A stretch of 64,000 nucleotides of DNA from an uncultured Geobacter sp. (GCA_903902855.1 CAIUWK010000026.1:62001-126000); one strand, 5' to 3'. Counted from the first letter of the stretch, positions 55,301 through 63,232 are shown. Translations and numbers: made by a program. The notes: generated by a model not told the origin, from the letters alone.

Positions 55301-58300
55301 CGACCGAAGAGTGCCCCGACTTCATCATCGCATCCGAAGCACGCTTCGCCGACCAGCGCCATGAACCTTACCTGTGATGTCTGTCACGGTGTCATCACCA
55401 ACTTCACCCACGTCAACGGCAGTGTCGCCTGGAAACTCGACACTACCAACCCGAAACTGGGCGCAAGCGCCACCTACGGCGGAACCGCCGCCGGTGCCAC
55501 CGGCGCCATCGCACCCAGCGCCACCTACGGCTCCTGCAACAACGTCTACTGCCACAGCGACGGCACCAGCAGCACCGCTCCAAGCTATGTCAACCAGGCG
55601 TGGGGTGCCGGTTCCCTTACCTGCGGCGCCTGCCATAAGGATATGCTCTCCAGCGGCACCGGCAGCCATGTCGGTCACGTTACCGACGGATATACCTGTA
55701 TCTCCTGTCACGGCGCCGGTTACGCCGCCACCGGGGTGACAGCCGCAACTCACGTCGACAGAGTCGTCAACGTCTCCACGACATACAGTAAGGGGGCTAC
55801 GTTTACCCCAGGTTCCACCTACGGCACCTGCTCCAACAGCTGCCACGGCAGAGGGACCCCAAGCTGGGGTACCGATCTCGGATCTGTCCAGTGCCGGAAG
55901 TGCCATGCCGACGGCGCCAGTGCAACCTTCTTTAATACAGACGGCATTACCGCCACCAGCGATCCCCATGTGGGCTTCCATACGAGCCACCTTCAGGCGA
56001 CCCACGGCATTGCCGTCCAGATCACGTGTGATCAATGTCACTCTCCTGTTGCCACCATCAACGCCACCAGCCACATGAACGGCAGCGTTGATTTCAACTC
56101 CGCCAACATCACCAGCTTTACCTCTCCAAACTGCACCAGCAGCTGTCACAAGGGGAAATCGGTAGCATGGAACGCTACCGGCTACTTCACCGGCGACAAG
56201 GCGCATGACTGCGCCATGTGTCATGCAATACCGGCGGCGACTGCGGCGCATACTCAGGGGATCATCGATGACTACACCGCTCGTGGGTTTGCCGCTTGCG
56301 TCTCCTGTCATCCCCATCTGAACAGCGACGGCAGCTTCAACAAAGTCTCGCTCCATATGAACGGCGCAGTTGACGCCATATCCAGCGGCGGCGGTAACTG
56401 CTCCAGTTGCCATGCAACACTGGCGGCAATGACCGGCAGTACGACTACCTATCATCATGTCCTCGGCTCAACGGCGCCCGACTACTCGGGCAACACCTGC
56501 CTCAAGTGCCATGCGGATCATGACATCTTCCAGACGGCCCAGAATGCGGCCAATACGGCAGGCGTTGCCGCAAACCTCCGGGTTGACAACGCCATCGTTC
56601 CGACCAGGACAGCCGCTGACAACGGAGACGGAACCGGAACCTTCACCAATACCGATTTCGTCGCCAACGCCACCAATGGCGGCATCTGTGTAAGCTGCCA
56701 CCAAGCCCCGCAGACAAAGAATCTGACCAATCAGCTGTATGTCTCCCCTTACGTCAACACCACGACGATGGTGGTGACCAAGAGCCAGTACACCCCGTCA
56801 ATGCACAACTATACCACCTCGTCCACCTTCACCAAGGATAACTCCAAGTTCCTGGCGAACTGCAGCAAGTGTCACAGCGACACCATGGCGGAAACCAAGC
56901 AGGCGCAGCCCAAGACCTTCGGACTCCACCTGAGCGCCACCCGTGAACTCTTCACGACCTTCGGAGCGGCCAACCCCACCGAGGCCCGGGAAGACCGTCT
57001 CTGCTTCGGTTGCCACAGCCAGAGAAACGACGCAGTCGGCGGCGGTCAGACAATCAAACCGGTGGACGGTAAGGAGTGGTACGGCAGCCGCACCATGCAG
57101 GGCTCCGCCGAAGACACCTTCAAGTCGTTCAGTTCCGCGACTCGGGTCTTCCGGCACAACACGGGCAAGTACAACAAGTCACATAAGGCCAATGAAAACG
57201 AGACCTACCTCGGCGCCAACAAGCATGTGGAGTGCGCCGACTGCCACAACTCCCACGGCGCCAAGGCCGGTAATCATACCCAGGGCAGCGCCACCCTCGC
57301 CAATGTCCTGCAAGGGGTGCCGGGAGTACTGCCGAACTACGGCTCCGGCGGCTCAACTCCGGTTGCCGGGCTCCCCGGCCTGGGGACGACCACCGTCTTC
57401 TACTTCAAGAACAGCTCGCCGGGCACTCCGACCAGCAAGAAGACGACGGACACCATCACCAGCGGAACCTTCCAGTCCATGGACATGTCCGCCACTACCG
57501 GCGCCACGGCAACCACCCAGGTCATCAGCATCCCGACAGCTACTGTCGCCAGCTCCAACTTCATGGGGACCGCCTTTGTCTCGGCGCCGATGTCCGCCGG
57601 TACGCTCAGCGCACAATCACTGACCCTCAACATGGCGGTAACCGCCTCTGCCTCCTCCAGCCCGAACCGTGCTAGGCTGAAAGGGTATGTCTACCTCTGG
57701 GACGGCACGACTGCTACCCAGCTTTCCGCTCCCATAACCAACACCGGCGCCTATCTCCCGACAACGAAGGCGACGCAGTCGCTGGCCTTCACCATCCCTC
57801 AGACAACGGTGACCGCCAATAGCCGGCTCGTCATCGAGGTCTACGTCATTACCGGTACAGCTGCCACCACGTCGGCCATGACCGCCACCCTCTCCTGGGG
57901 CAATGCCACCGACACCAGTAACATCACCCTGGCGTTGGCAGGCTCCACGGCCGTCTGGGCCACAGCAGATAGCTTCACCCCCCAGAGCGCCACCCAGGAA
58001 TACCAGATCTGCTTCAAGTGCCACTCCAACGCCAATCCCAACCTTGCTACCTGGGGCGGCAGCGGCGCGGCGGCTTGGACCGACTTGGCCCTGGAATTCA
58101 ATCCGAACAATGCATCACGTCATCCCATCGGAACTCCGTTGGCGGCAGGGAGCCAGCTTACCGCTGCACGGCTTACCGGTGGCTGGACACCGGGCATGGT
58201 CATGAACTGCTCCGACTGTCATGCCACCGATTCCACCGCCTCCAAGGGGCCACACGGTTCCACCGTCAAGTGGATGCTTGCCGGCGCCAACAAGGCCTGG

Positions 58301-58723
58301 CCCTACACCGCCGCAGCCCAAAACGGCGGCGGTACCGGCACCATGTTCACACTGGCGACCTATAATAGCAACGCCGGAACGAATAACGGTCTCTTCTGCC
58401 TGAACTGTCACACGGTTAGCCCCGCAACGGGCGCCAACGGCTGGCACACCAATGCTAATGTTGCGTCCAGCCGTCACTACCAGACGCAGGCCATCGCTTC
58501 CTGCGCGGCCTGCCACATCAGAGTCCCCCATGGCGGCAAGATATCCCGTCTGCTCCAGACCACCAACGCACCGGTCCGCTATCGGTCCAACGGCAGCAGT
58601 GGCACTCCGAGCTTTACCAAGTGGGGATCAGCCACCGTCAATATTAAGGGGACTTCCATGAACAGCAGCTACTTCGGCAGTTCCTGCAGCGAACATAGCG
58701 GCACCGGCGGTGAAGCCTGGTAG
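49358..58723 (+). CDS. Giant multiheme c-type cytochrome, 3121 residues
   Basis: The N-terminus has a basic start and a hydrophobic helix (about 18-35, KGSLILALTLLVTTFMYQGW), so it is exported or anchored. Residues about 45-1090 lack haem sites and consist of repeated beta-sandwich modules with matching phrases (AQRYFVVFNLS; LQRYLVVYDMA) and a fibronectin III-like part (about 865-970). Haem motifs run from residue 1112 (CNDCH) to about 3058 (CAACH). I count 33 CxxCH, four CxxxCH and four CxxxxCH. The unit 'HINGNV.W ... IAPSA.(F/Y)G.C.N.YCHS' recurs, so the haem part grew by duplication. A haem-free beta insert lies at about 2640-2880. The protein is probably a large extracellular electron conduit. 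Confidence 0.93.
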   Translation: MGRTIAKQIRGMNGWAKGSLILALTLLVTTFMYQGWFSPNNIDSATNTYRFYIDSAPVNVGVDGSTITTATSGQTAGGKYSLSVSTYTNTTPYISVPANATTPICTMYGPLYVADTALTAPVLRLAQRAGAVAGQTTSAVLYDYDPVSGSNTPIWTATGAAYTSTSTGYTNLTFASATAYTISHGHRVKIAVSATNAAATAGRLYFYSSATNSSYFTVSENFPTSTTDVTNLVDYNNGNITGVTQGQQNIAMLSFQMSTNSTSNTTWTGGLLDKIGSNVNLEDATFAIYRDTNNDGSFNPLVDQKISDETSFTQAAGQAYSLVVPQTVSTTAQRYFVVFNLSPAAANGTTVGAQILDETYFTVGAKNMNPMISGASSQIAILATSTAVTKTYQADFNSGTTLSTPLSGSTNSTCSAANSTVATSLVGLLNYPSHSCTAPAATNYLGSSVANASFLTLYFNGAGYASDMTTVAPQSITFFAGSSSGTQTVTVTMFYVKPDGSRVNSATSSQLATITGTTATTRTISLTTQSFSSVPRGSKLGVQIGVTANTRLAFNSAAGAKLVVQETAAANNGVDIGDGKVITDATVTAPSTGKVVDAFTMIAGTSQTVSSITISGANTNATNIASVKIYSDRPDGANNYGTLGTEDTLIGSGVFNGTSAVVAVSESVGTSLQRYLVVYDMAATAVVGQKITGLVTAVGGATADVNADTSSAGLTVLASTVVTEGTGEPATVSVAPGGSAANLDSFGLYTNGPSDTINTVTVQLSGGTAGAVALMEIIDRTSGTVYGSSTAPISSDTWRMTVTGLSATSATTQCYVRITPKGSIAGTYAVTGQVTAISHVQTSNVLYYNDAASAIVVIDGNAPPDPTLIAKTGASPGQINLNWNAVTDSNVYNAGITYKLVRGPENAPAPADCSSGYQVYQGPLTSIVDDTAKSDGHNYTFSYRVCAIDGVGNRGNGSIASAAAKLPQICNQAPTITFTTSPNQYAKTGGSVDYSLNIINNDIGDCPPVDFTVGLVGTPNLVSFEPPVLNPTNIRLSPNGGGADVAIHIKALDSAQQGDGESFTVQANGGSVKYLGTAKETLVATVNNFGPMLHSSFSVGTKYGSWGVRSTCNDCHMDIWENSNNIKLISENVLTPLGRRPVLFSKLSSSTATLGIFGNEQRSIKSSSTNVCEVCHHQTKFHQYSAVNQQTALNHHNGENCMVCHPHRGGFKYAGGAVDCISCHGNPPTSKVEMVQPPLNALGANPSDWGTHARHNNLQITCDACHNNYVRAQMGNRSLEMGFNITNATYPGFGGSVQNGTVTVSSTYNTYYNWTSRSDGTRVIKSDNQAVPSCNVYCHGGWQGGGGTNTSPTWVGNYQAACGTCHNYTNANPPTTGSHLKHAKDGNFLDNGVQVGGLNMACVKCHGAFGNFTGSKSSAHINGNVEWNLNGVAPGALYKGAVSGGTGSIAPSASFGACGNLYCHSNVQGANGVGAPTAFYTPTWGGTANCGSCHVNMYTDGAATGGHKQHSQPSANFATPFDCRICHGNGGSTNPQNHANGAINMDFSGYGSNTLYSRGVNVAPGTPFGDCSNSDCHGRRTVTWGASSSIPLCEKCHGSRTSEGGFYTTAGPGTTTANTDPVVGAHNAHIHQTNSVFTLYTSYSAMKDCDQCHIKPNGPYDAGHIDTALPAEVVFQPGAIANRAVFYGFTGAVAASYNAQARSCSNVWCHGAAMDSNVGRGAYANVVADGGTLGAPQTPTWNQPLLNGNPGNDCTRCHSYPPPGPTESYSHFSHYTSINGVDVALLKQPNECTNCHINVNAGGSGFINSASHINGNVDKGCNACHGVPPNTVAELAILSNGALAPGAAGAHKPHADLPAIGKNCTTCHNGYTTTMPSLTLEMGFNAFGGKVATGAFWGYSTVNNGLTTYVSSSPGTVVYQTNTTTEQNSCAVYCHGLKADGSAFIGGRFGSTAKPVWDSGASMVCGNCHGVNITYLNSTSIRPKSAPTSSSHPKHASPTSAMNLTCDVCHGVITNFTHVNGSVAWKLDTTNPKLGASATYGGTAAGATGAIAPSATYGSCNNVYCHSDGTSSTAPSYVNQAWGAGSLTCGACHKDMLSSGTGSHVGHVTDGYTCISCHGAGYAATGVTAATHVDRVVNVSTTYSKGATFTPGSTYGTCSNSCHGRGTPSWGTDLGSVQCRKCHADGASATFFNTDGITATSDPHVGFHTSHLQATHGIAVQITCDQCHSPVATINATSHMNGSVDFNSANITSFTSPNCTSSCHKGKSVAWNATGYFTGDKAHDCAMCHAIPAATAAHTQGIIDDYTARGFAACVSCHPHLNSDGSFNKVSLHMNGAVDAISSGGGNCSSCHATLAAMTGSTTTYHHVLGSTAPDYSGNTCLKCHADHDIFQTAQNAANTAGVAANLRVDNAIVPTRTAADNGDGTGTFTNTDFVANATNGGICVSCHQAPQTKNLTNQLYVSPYVNTTTMVVTKSQYTPSMHNYTTSSTFTKDNSKFLANCSKCHSDTMAETKQAQPKTFGLHLSATRELFTTFGAANPTEAREDRLCFGCHSQRNDAVGGGQTIKPVDGKEWYGSRTMQGSAEDTFKSFSSATRVFRHNTGKYNKSHKANENETYLGANKHVECADCHNSHGAKAGNHTQGSATLANVLQGVPGVLPNYGSGGSTPVAGLPGLGTTTVFYFKNSSPGTPTSKKTTDTITSGTFQSMDMSATTGATATTQVISIPTATVASSNFMGTAFVSAPMSAGTLSAQSLTLNMAVTASASSSPNRARLKGYVYLWDGTTATQLSAPITNTGAYLPTTKATQSLAFTIPQTTVTANSRLVIEVYVITGTAATTSAMTATLSWGNATDTSNITLALAGSTAVWATADSFTPQSATQEYQICFKCHSNANPNLATWGGSGAAAWTDLALEFNPNNASRHPIGTPLAAGSQLTAARLTGGWTPGMVMNCSDCHATDSTASKGPHGSTVKWMLAGANKAWPYTAAAQNGGGTGTMFTLATYNSNAGTNNGLFCLNCHTVSPATGANGWHTNANVASSRHYQTQAIASCAACHIRVPHGGKISRLLQTTNAPVRYRSNGSSGTPSFTKWGSATVNIKGTSMNSSYFGSSCSEHSGTGGEAW

Positions 58724-58741
58724 CTTCTAAACACCGTAACA

Positions 58742-58775
58742 GGGTCTCCGGGGTTGCTGAAACCCCGGAGACCCG
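58742..58775 (+). terminator. GC-rich hairpin after the giant cytochrome gene
   Basis: GGGTCTCCGGGGTT pairs with AACCCCGGAGACCC around a short loop. There is no T run, so it may act together with the terminator 45 bp further on. Confidence 0.6.
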
Positions 58776-58819
58776 CAACTCGCCACCTCGGTTCAGATGA
58801 CATCAAAAAGAAGCTTTTG

Positions 58820-58847
58820 AAGCCGGGGGAGCTCCCCGGCTTTTTTA
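58820..58847 (+). terminator. Rho-independent terminator of the cytochrome operon
   Basis: AGCCGGGG and CCCCGGCT form the stem, and TTTTTT follows directly. It lies about 100 bp after the stop codon of the giant cytochrome. Confidence 0.85.
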
Positions 58848-58944
58848 TGGACTCACCGGTTCAGCACCTTTTATACTGCACCCGACTCAACCTGACCATT
58901 CGCGATGAACTACTCTCCCGCTTCAATCACCCGGAGCACTGTCT

Positions 58945-59487
58945 ATGAAAAGAATTACCCTGATTTTTCTGCTGGTGACCGCCTCTCTTACCGCCTGCAA
59001 AGAGGGGACACCGGGTAAAACAAGCACCGGCGTCCAACAACGGCAGACGTCGGCAACCACCGCCATCGAACAGGTTCACGGGAAAATATCCCGCTATAAC
59101 CGGCTCCTGAGCGACGGGTATAAAAGCACTAACATGACGTCGTTGCAGGAAGTGGCGACATTGGAGCTTGCGCAAAAAGCCTATTACCACATGGCGGCTA
59201 TCAGCGAAGGCAACGCCCGGATGCTGTCGCAGTTGAATAAGCTTGAGTTCGTCGAAACAAACTGCCCAACTCCTCAGAAATGCCGGGTCATGACCAGGGA
59301 ACGGTGGGATTTCACCTACGCCGATATTCTGACCGGTAAAACAATTAATGAAGTGAAGGATTACGTCTACGATGTGCAGTACGTGCTGGAAAAGAGGCAA
59401 GGGCGCTGGCTGATAACGGAGGTCAACGCCTCCGGTGAAGAGCGCAAGGAGGCCCCATCATGGAAAGAACTGCTCAAAAAGAAGTAG
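58945..59487 (+). CDS. Lipoprotein of unknown function
   Basis: The protein has 180 residues. The lipobox is SLTAC with the lipidated Cys18. The mature protein is partly helical (TAIEQVHGKISRYNRLLSDG, LELAQKAYYHMAAISEGNAR) with a beta-rich end (DYVYDVQYVLEKRQGRWLIT). No known motif was recognised. The overall form (helical linker, then a small NTF2-like sheet) suggests a binding rather than a catalytic role. It is followed 42 bp later by another unknown gene. Confidence 0.7.
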   Translation: MKRITLIFLLVTASLTACKEGTPGKTSTGVQQRQTSATTAIEQVHGKISRYNRLLSDGYKSTNMTSLQEVATLELAQKAYYHMAAISEGNARMLSQLNKLEFVETNCPTPQKCRVMTRERWDFTYADILTGKTINEVKDYVYDVQYVLEKRQGRWLITEVNASGEERKEAPSWKELLKKK

Positions 59488-59529
59488 TTCCAGCCACCGC
59501 CACGACGGTTATGAAGAGGGACACCGGAA

Positions 59530-60324
59530 ATGCCTGAGCCGACAGCGCGACGCTGCCTGATCATCTGCGCTCTTATCGCCATTCTGGCAGCGGGAATTAT
59601 TGCCGGACTGGACAGCTACGGCAGCCGTAGCAGAATTGTGGGAAAGAGCGCCACCATCAACTCGCCGGAAATCGTCAAATTCATGGTCGATAATCCTCTG
59701 GAGGCGTACCGGATCTGGAAGGAGTCGGGCTACCGGGGGCGCGCCATCGTTTTTGTCTCGGACCGCTGGGAATCTTTTGATCCGGTCGATTTGACCGAGG
59801 CGCCCATGTCCCGCCCCTATCCCCTGGAGCTGTACAGCCCGGCGCGACTCCTTGAAGAGAGCCATCTGGATGGCGTGACGTTTCTGTATGTCGCCTCAAT
59901 GAACAAGATCGTCCGGAAGATTGTGGCGATTTTGCCCGAGCAGGAGATCCGCCGCATGAAGGTGATGGCTCAGAACTCCAAGGATTCCCGGACGAGCGAG
60001 AGCGGAATCTACGTCTCCCGCCAGGGGTATCCCCGCTGGTTTACCACGGGAGACCACTTTACCGGTGTCGGAGAACCGGCGCTCCTTTATGTCGGCGCCT
60101 CATCTTTCCGCTTTGCAGAGCCCGAGACCCTTTATCGTCAGTTGACTGCAGCAGGGCTCTTTTCGGATTGTGTCGTTCTCTGCCGGGAAACGGGAAAAGA
60201 TTCCGTCACGCCGGCGGAGATTGCCAAGCTCGACAGATTTGCTCGGCTCATCGGTCTGACCATCGCTACGAGTCGGACAGCTTCTCTTCCCTCGACTCGC
60301 ACGCTCACCTCACCACTCCCATGA
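59530..60324 (+). CDS. Membrane-anchored protein of unknown function
   Basis: The protein has 264 residues. A hydrophobic helix at about 9-26 (LIICALIAILAAGIIAGLDS) anchors it and the rest is probably periplasmic. Phrases such as AIVFVSDRWESFDPVDLTEA and LDGVTFLYVASMNKIVRKIV recall a small alpha/beta domain, but I cannot name a family. It overlaps the GT39-type gene by 4 bp (ATGA), so the two are translated together and probably act in the same pathway. Confidence 0.65.
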   Translation: MPEPTARRCLIICALIAILAAGIIAGLDSYGSRSRIVGKSATINSPEIVKFMVDNPLEAYRIWKESGYRGRAIVFVSDRWESFDPVDLTEAPMSRPYPLELYSPARLLEESHLDGVTFLYVASMNKIVRKIVAILPEQEIRRMKVMAQNSKDSRTSESGIYVSRQGYPRWFTTGDHFTGVGEPALLYVGASSFRFAEPETLYRQLTAAGLFSDCVVLCRETGKDSVTPAEIAKLDRFARLIGLTIATSRTASLPSTRTLTSPLP

Positions 60325-61694
60325 AAGTCTCCATGTCAACTCGTACGGTGTCCTGGATAGTGGCGGCGATCACGCTGCTGTCACTCTTTCTGAACAGTAT
60401 CCTGCTTTCCCGGCAACCGGTATCCCTGGATGATTTTCACGTAGCCCTATCCGCAATTAACTTTACGGAGTCGGGGCAACTGGGACCGACCATGTGGAAT
60501 CATCCCTGCCTGCGGAATATTCTGGTCTACGGCTTCTTACGGCTTTTCGGCACCGGCGTCCTGGGAGTAAAGGGGGTAAGCCTGCTCCTGGGGACGCTCT
60601 GCACACCGCTCATGGCCCTTGTCGCCCGGCGCATCTTCAGGGACGAGCGGATCGCCCTCATCGCCGCCATGCTCTGGGCCGTGGACCCTCTGGTCATTGA
60701 TTTCTCTCGCCAGGGGATCAACGATATCTACCTCGCCTTCTTCCCCCTGCTGGGGATCTATCTTGCCTACCGCTTTCGGGAATCGCACAATTCGGCGTGG
60801 CTGCTGGGCTCCGGGGTCAGTTTCGGCATGGGACTCGCATCCAAGTGGAGCGCCCTGTTCCCTCTGACCGTCACCATTCTGCTGCTGTTCATCGCCATCA
60901 GAAAGGGCCCCGGCGGGATGCGCGACCGGATCGCCCGGTACGGCCATCTGTTCGCCTTGCTGCTGGTGGTCCCGGCGTTGATCTACCTGCTGACCTTCGC
61001 CCCCTGGTTTGGCCGGGGGTACGGCATGGCGGAGTGGCCCGCGCTGCAGCGGAGCATGTTCCTGGAAACGTCGCAGCACACCGGTTACAAACAGAAACTG
61101 TGGGATGACAGCGATAACAGGGCCTGGAAGTGGTTCATCGTCCCGTCAGTATTCGTTGACCCGTTCATGAATCTTGATCCTCCGTGGGGAGATGACCAGG
61201 GAATCACCACGCCCGACCAGCACGTCACGGTGGTTCTTGGGGTGGCGAATCCTCTGGTCTGGCTGCTGACCTTTCCGGCGCTGTTCTTTCTGCTCCGTCG
61301 GGCGCTTCGTGACCGGGATGAAGGGTGCCGGTATCTGGCGGGGCTGTTCATCCTCTCTTATCTCCCTCTGGTGGTGTCACCCCGACCCATCTGGCTGAAT
61401 ACCGCGCTTTCGGTTCTCCCCTACGCTATTTTGGCTGTCGCCGGTCTCGTCTGGTCACTGGCGGGGCGCTTCAAGCGACAGCAGTTAGCAGTTGCGGCAT
61501 ACCTTATTCTCGTCCTGCTCGTTGCGGCGCCGCTCTACCTGCTGGCCATGGGCGCAGGGATGAAAATCCCGGTCATGAAAGATTATCTTGCGCAGCGGTA
61601 TCTCCAACAATTCCGACAGAAGATGCCGGAAGGGGGTGTCATGGGTATGCCGGGGGGGAGTACGGCGCCGCCTCCGCAACACTCAACCAGATAG
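60321..61694 (+). CDS. GT39/PMT-family membrane glycosyltransferase
   Basis: The product has 457 residues from the ATG at 60321, overlapping the previous stop as ATGA; another ATG four codons on is possible. About ten membrane helices are apparent. The first loop holds SLDDFHVALSAINFTESGQL with the acidic pair (DD) expected after the first helix of GT-C enzymes, and GMGLASKWSALFPLTVTILL is typical of the PMT_2 group. A large loop after the later helices carries KLWDDSDNRAWKWFIVPSVF. These enzymes move a sugar from a lipid carrier to lipid A, protein or glycan. The neighbourhood of exported cytochromes makes protein glycosylation possible but unproven. Confidence 0.82.
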   Translation: MKVSMSTRTVSWIVAAITLLSLFLNSILLSRQPVSLDDFHVALSAINFTESGQLGPTMWNHPCLRNILVYGFLRLFGTGVLGVKGVSLLLGTLCTPLMALVARRIFRDERIALIAAMLWAVDPLVIDFSRQGINDIYLAFFPLLGIYLAYRFRESHNSAWLLGSGVSFGMGLASKWSALFPLTVTILLLFIAIRKGPGGMRDRIARYGHLFALLLVVPALIYLLTFAPWFGRGYGMAEWPALQRSMFLETSQHTGYKQKLWDDSDNRAWKWFIVPSVFVDPFMNLDPPWGDDQGITTPDQHVTVVLGVANPLVWLLTFPALFFLLRRALRDRDEGCRYLAGLFILSYLPLVVSPRPIWLNTALSVLPYAILAVAGLVWSLAGRFKRQQLAVAAYLILVLLVAAPLYLLAMGAGMKIPVMKDYLAQRYLQQFRQKMPEGGVMGMPGGSTAPPPQHSTR

Positions 61695-61777
61695 ACCGTG
61701 ACGTTTCCATCTCGGCCAATTGCCTTTGTTGCCTGATTCTGATACGTTGAAACCATGATTTTCCCTGGACTAAACTT

Positions 61778-63079
61778 GTGAAACCTGCAAAATTTCTCAC
61801 GGCTCGATCAACCGTCATTACCCTGTTGATCACCATAAGCTCGGCGCTGCTCGTGGCCTGTTTCCTCCCCCAGCGCTCTTCCACGGGGGGGAAGAGTCCC
61901 GCGTGGGCCGCCCGGTTGCCGGAGAGCCTCCAGTTTCTCACCTCCCGGCTGGGGCTGGACAACATCGTCGCCACCGGCTGGTTTGCCGTTCTGGTGGCGC
62001 TGTTCTCCCTGTCGCTCATCGTCTCCACCTTTTCCCAGTACACCGTTGCCAAGATGCAGATCAACCGACTCCCTACGGCGGCGATACCAACCGGAAGCAT
62101 CCGTCTGGAGATGACCCCTTCCATCCTTGCCGGGAGGTTACAGGCGGCGGGTTACCGTCCGGCAGGAAGCGGCGATGGGGTGCAACGGCACGTCAAGTAC
62201 CTGTACGGCTACTGGGGGAATTTTCTGATTCATCTGGGGCTGGTCACGGTTGTGCTTTTCTCGCTGGTCTATATCCTGACCCAGCACCGGGTCATGATGC
62301 GGCTGACCGGGGACGAGATAACCCGACTCACTCCAGGGGCCTATGCGGAACTGCACGGAGTCATGCCGCTCCAGCGGCGGCTTCCCGACAGTGTGGCGCT
62401 GATCCGGGTGGAGCCCCGTTTCTGGGGCAACGACAAGCTGGAATGGCTCAGTTCGGAACTGCTCTTCACCGACCGTCCCGGCGAACAGCCCCGGCGCGTC
62501 GATGTGGCCCTCTGCGACAAGGCAGAGTATGGCCATTTCATTGTCTACCAGATGAACGCCTACGGTCGCGCCTTTGATCTTCACTTTACGGCGCCGGGGG
62601 GCGAGGTCCATCAGGAACGGCTCTTTCTCTCCTATCCTCCCGGCCGGAGCAAGGCCGGCTACGGCGAGACTCCCCTCGGAGGGACTGATCTGCTGTTGAA
62701 GGGGAAATTCTATGCAGACGCCGAACAGAAGAGCATGAAACTCAACTCCCCGACACTCTCCCTGCGGCTCTACCGGGGAAAGGAACTTCTGGGAGAGGCG
62801 GCCCTTCAACCGGGAGCGACCGGCCGGTTGGGACCGCTGGAGGTCAGGTTAACCCGCTCCGCATGGTGGACCGACATCCTCCTGGAAGGGAGTCGCGGTA
62901 CCTTCGGCATTTTTGCCGGTTTTGCCGTCATCCTCTCAGGGGTGCTCTGTTCCTATTGTCTGGCGCCCCGGGAGATCATCGTCAGGGAGTCGGGAGGGGC
63001 GCTTTTCGTTCAGCAGGTGGCGCGACGGTTTGCCCTGTTCTATCTCGAAGAATTTGAAGAAATCATCCAATCACCGTAA
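61778..63079 (+). CDS. resB: ResB-like cytochrome c biogenesis protein
   Basis: The protein has 433 residues and starts at a GTG. Membrane helices lie at about 13-30, 70-90, 150-170 and 378-400. The helix 3 region reads YGYWGNFLIHLGLVTVVLFS with the conserved histidine, and a large periplasmic domain follows (about 175-370). This is the ResB/Ccs1 layout of system II cytochrome c maturation, where ResB with CcsA delivers and ligates haem to CxxCH motifs. The ccsA gene follows. The stop TAA lies in the first bases of an inserted repeat (63076-63206). Before that insertion the frame would have read on for about six more residues to a TGA overlapping the ccsA ATG. Confidence 0.9.
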   Translation: MKPAKFLTARSTVITLLITISSALLVACFLPQRSSTGGKSPAWAARLPESLQFLTSRLGLDNIVATGWFAVLVALFSLSLIVSTFSQYTVAKMQINRLPTAAIPTGSIRLEMTPSILAGRLQAAGYRPAGSGDGVQRHVKYLYGYWGNFLIHLGLVTVVLFSLVYILTQHRVMMRLTGDEITRLTPGAYAELHGVMPLQRRLPDSVALIRVEPRFWGNDKLEWLSSELLFTDRPGEQPRRVDVALCDKAEYGHFIVYQMNAYGRAFDLHFTAPGGEVHQERLFLSYPPGRSKAGYGETPLGGTDLLLKGKFYADAEQKSMKLNSPTLSLRLYRGKELLGEAALQPGATGRLGPLEVRLTRSAWWTDILLEGSRGTFGIFAGFAVILSGVLCSYCLAPREIIVRESGGALFVQQVARRFALFYLEEFEEIIQSP

Positions 63080-63206
63080 CTACAGGTTGATAGGCTGAAG
63101 GCTGAAGAGTATTAGGAAAGTCTCTGCAAAATTAATAAATGCGACCCCTACGAGACGGGTTTAACCTTCAGCCTTCAGTCTTCAGCCTCAATACCTGAAT
63201 AGTTAC
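63076..63206. repeat. Palindromic repeat element, family A, copy 3
   Basis: It has inverted ends GTAACTACAGGT / ACCTGAATAGTTAC and inner GGCTGAAG arms. The perfect 8-bp direct repeat CAATCACC abuts it on both sides (63068-63075 and 63207-63214). The G-TAA-C end forms the resB stop codon. Confidence 0.88.
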
Positions 63207-63232
63207 CAATCACCTTCACAGGCAGGAGAGTT

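Noticed and set aside
58754-58948. Short open frame of 64 codons between the giant cytochrome and the lipoprotein
   Set aside because: It spans a strong terminator (58820-58847) and has no ribosome site.
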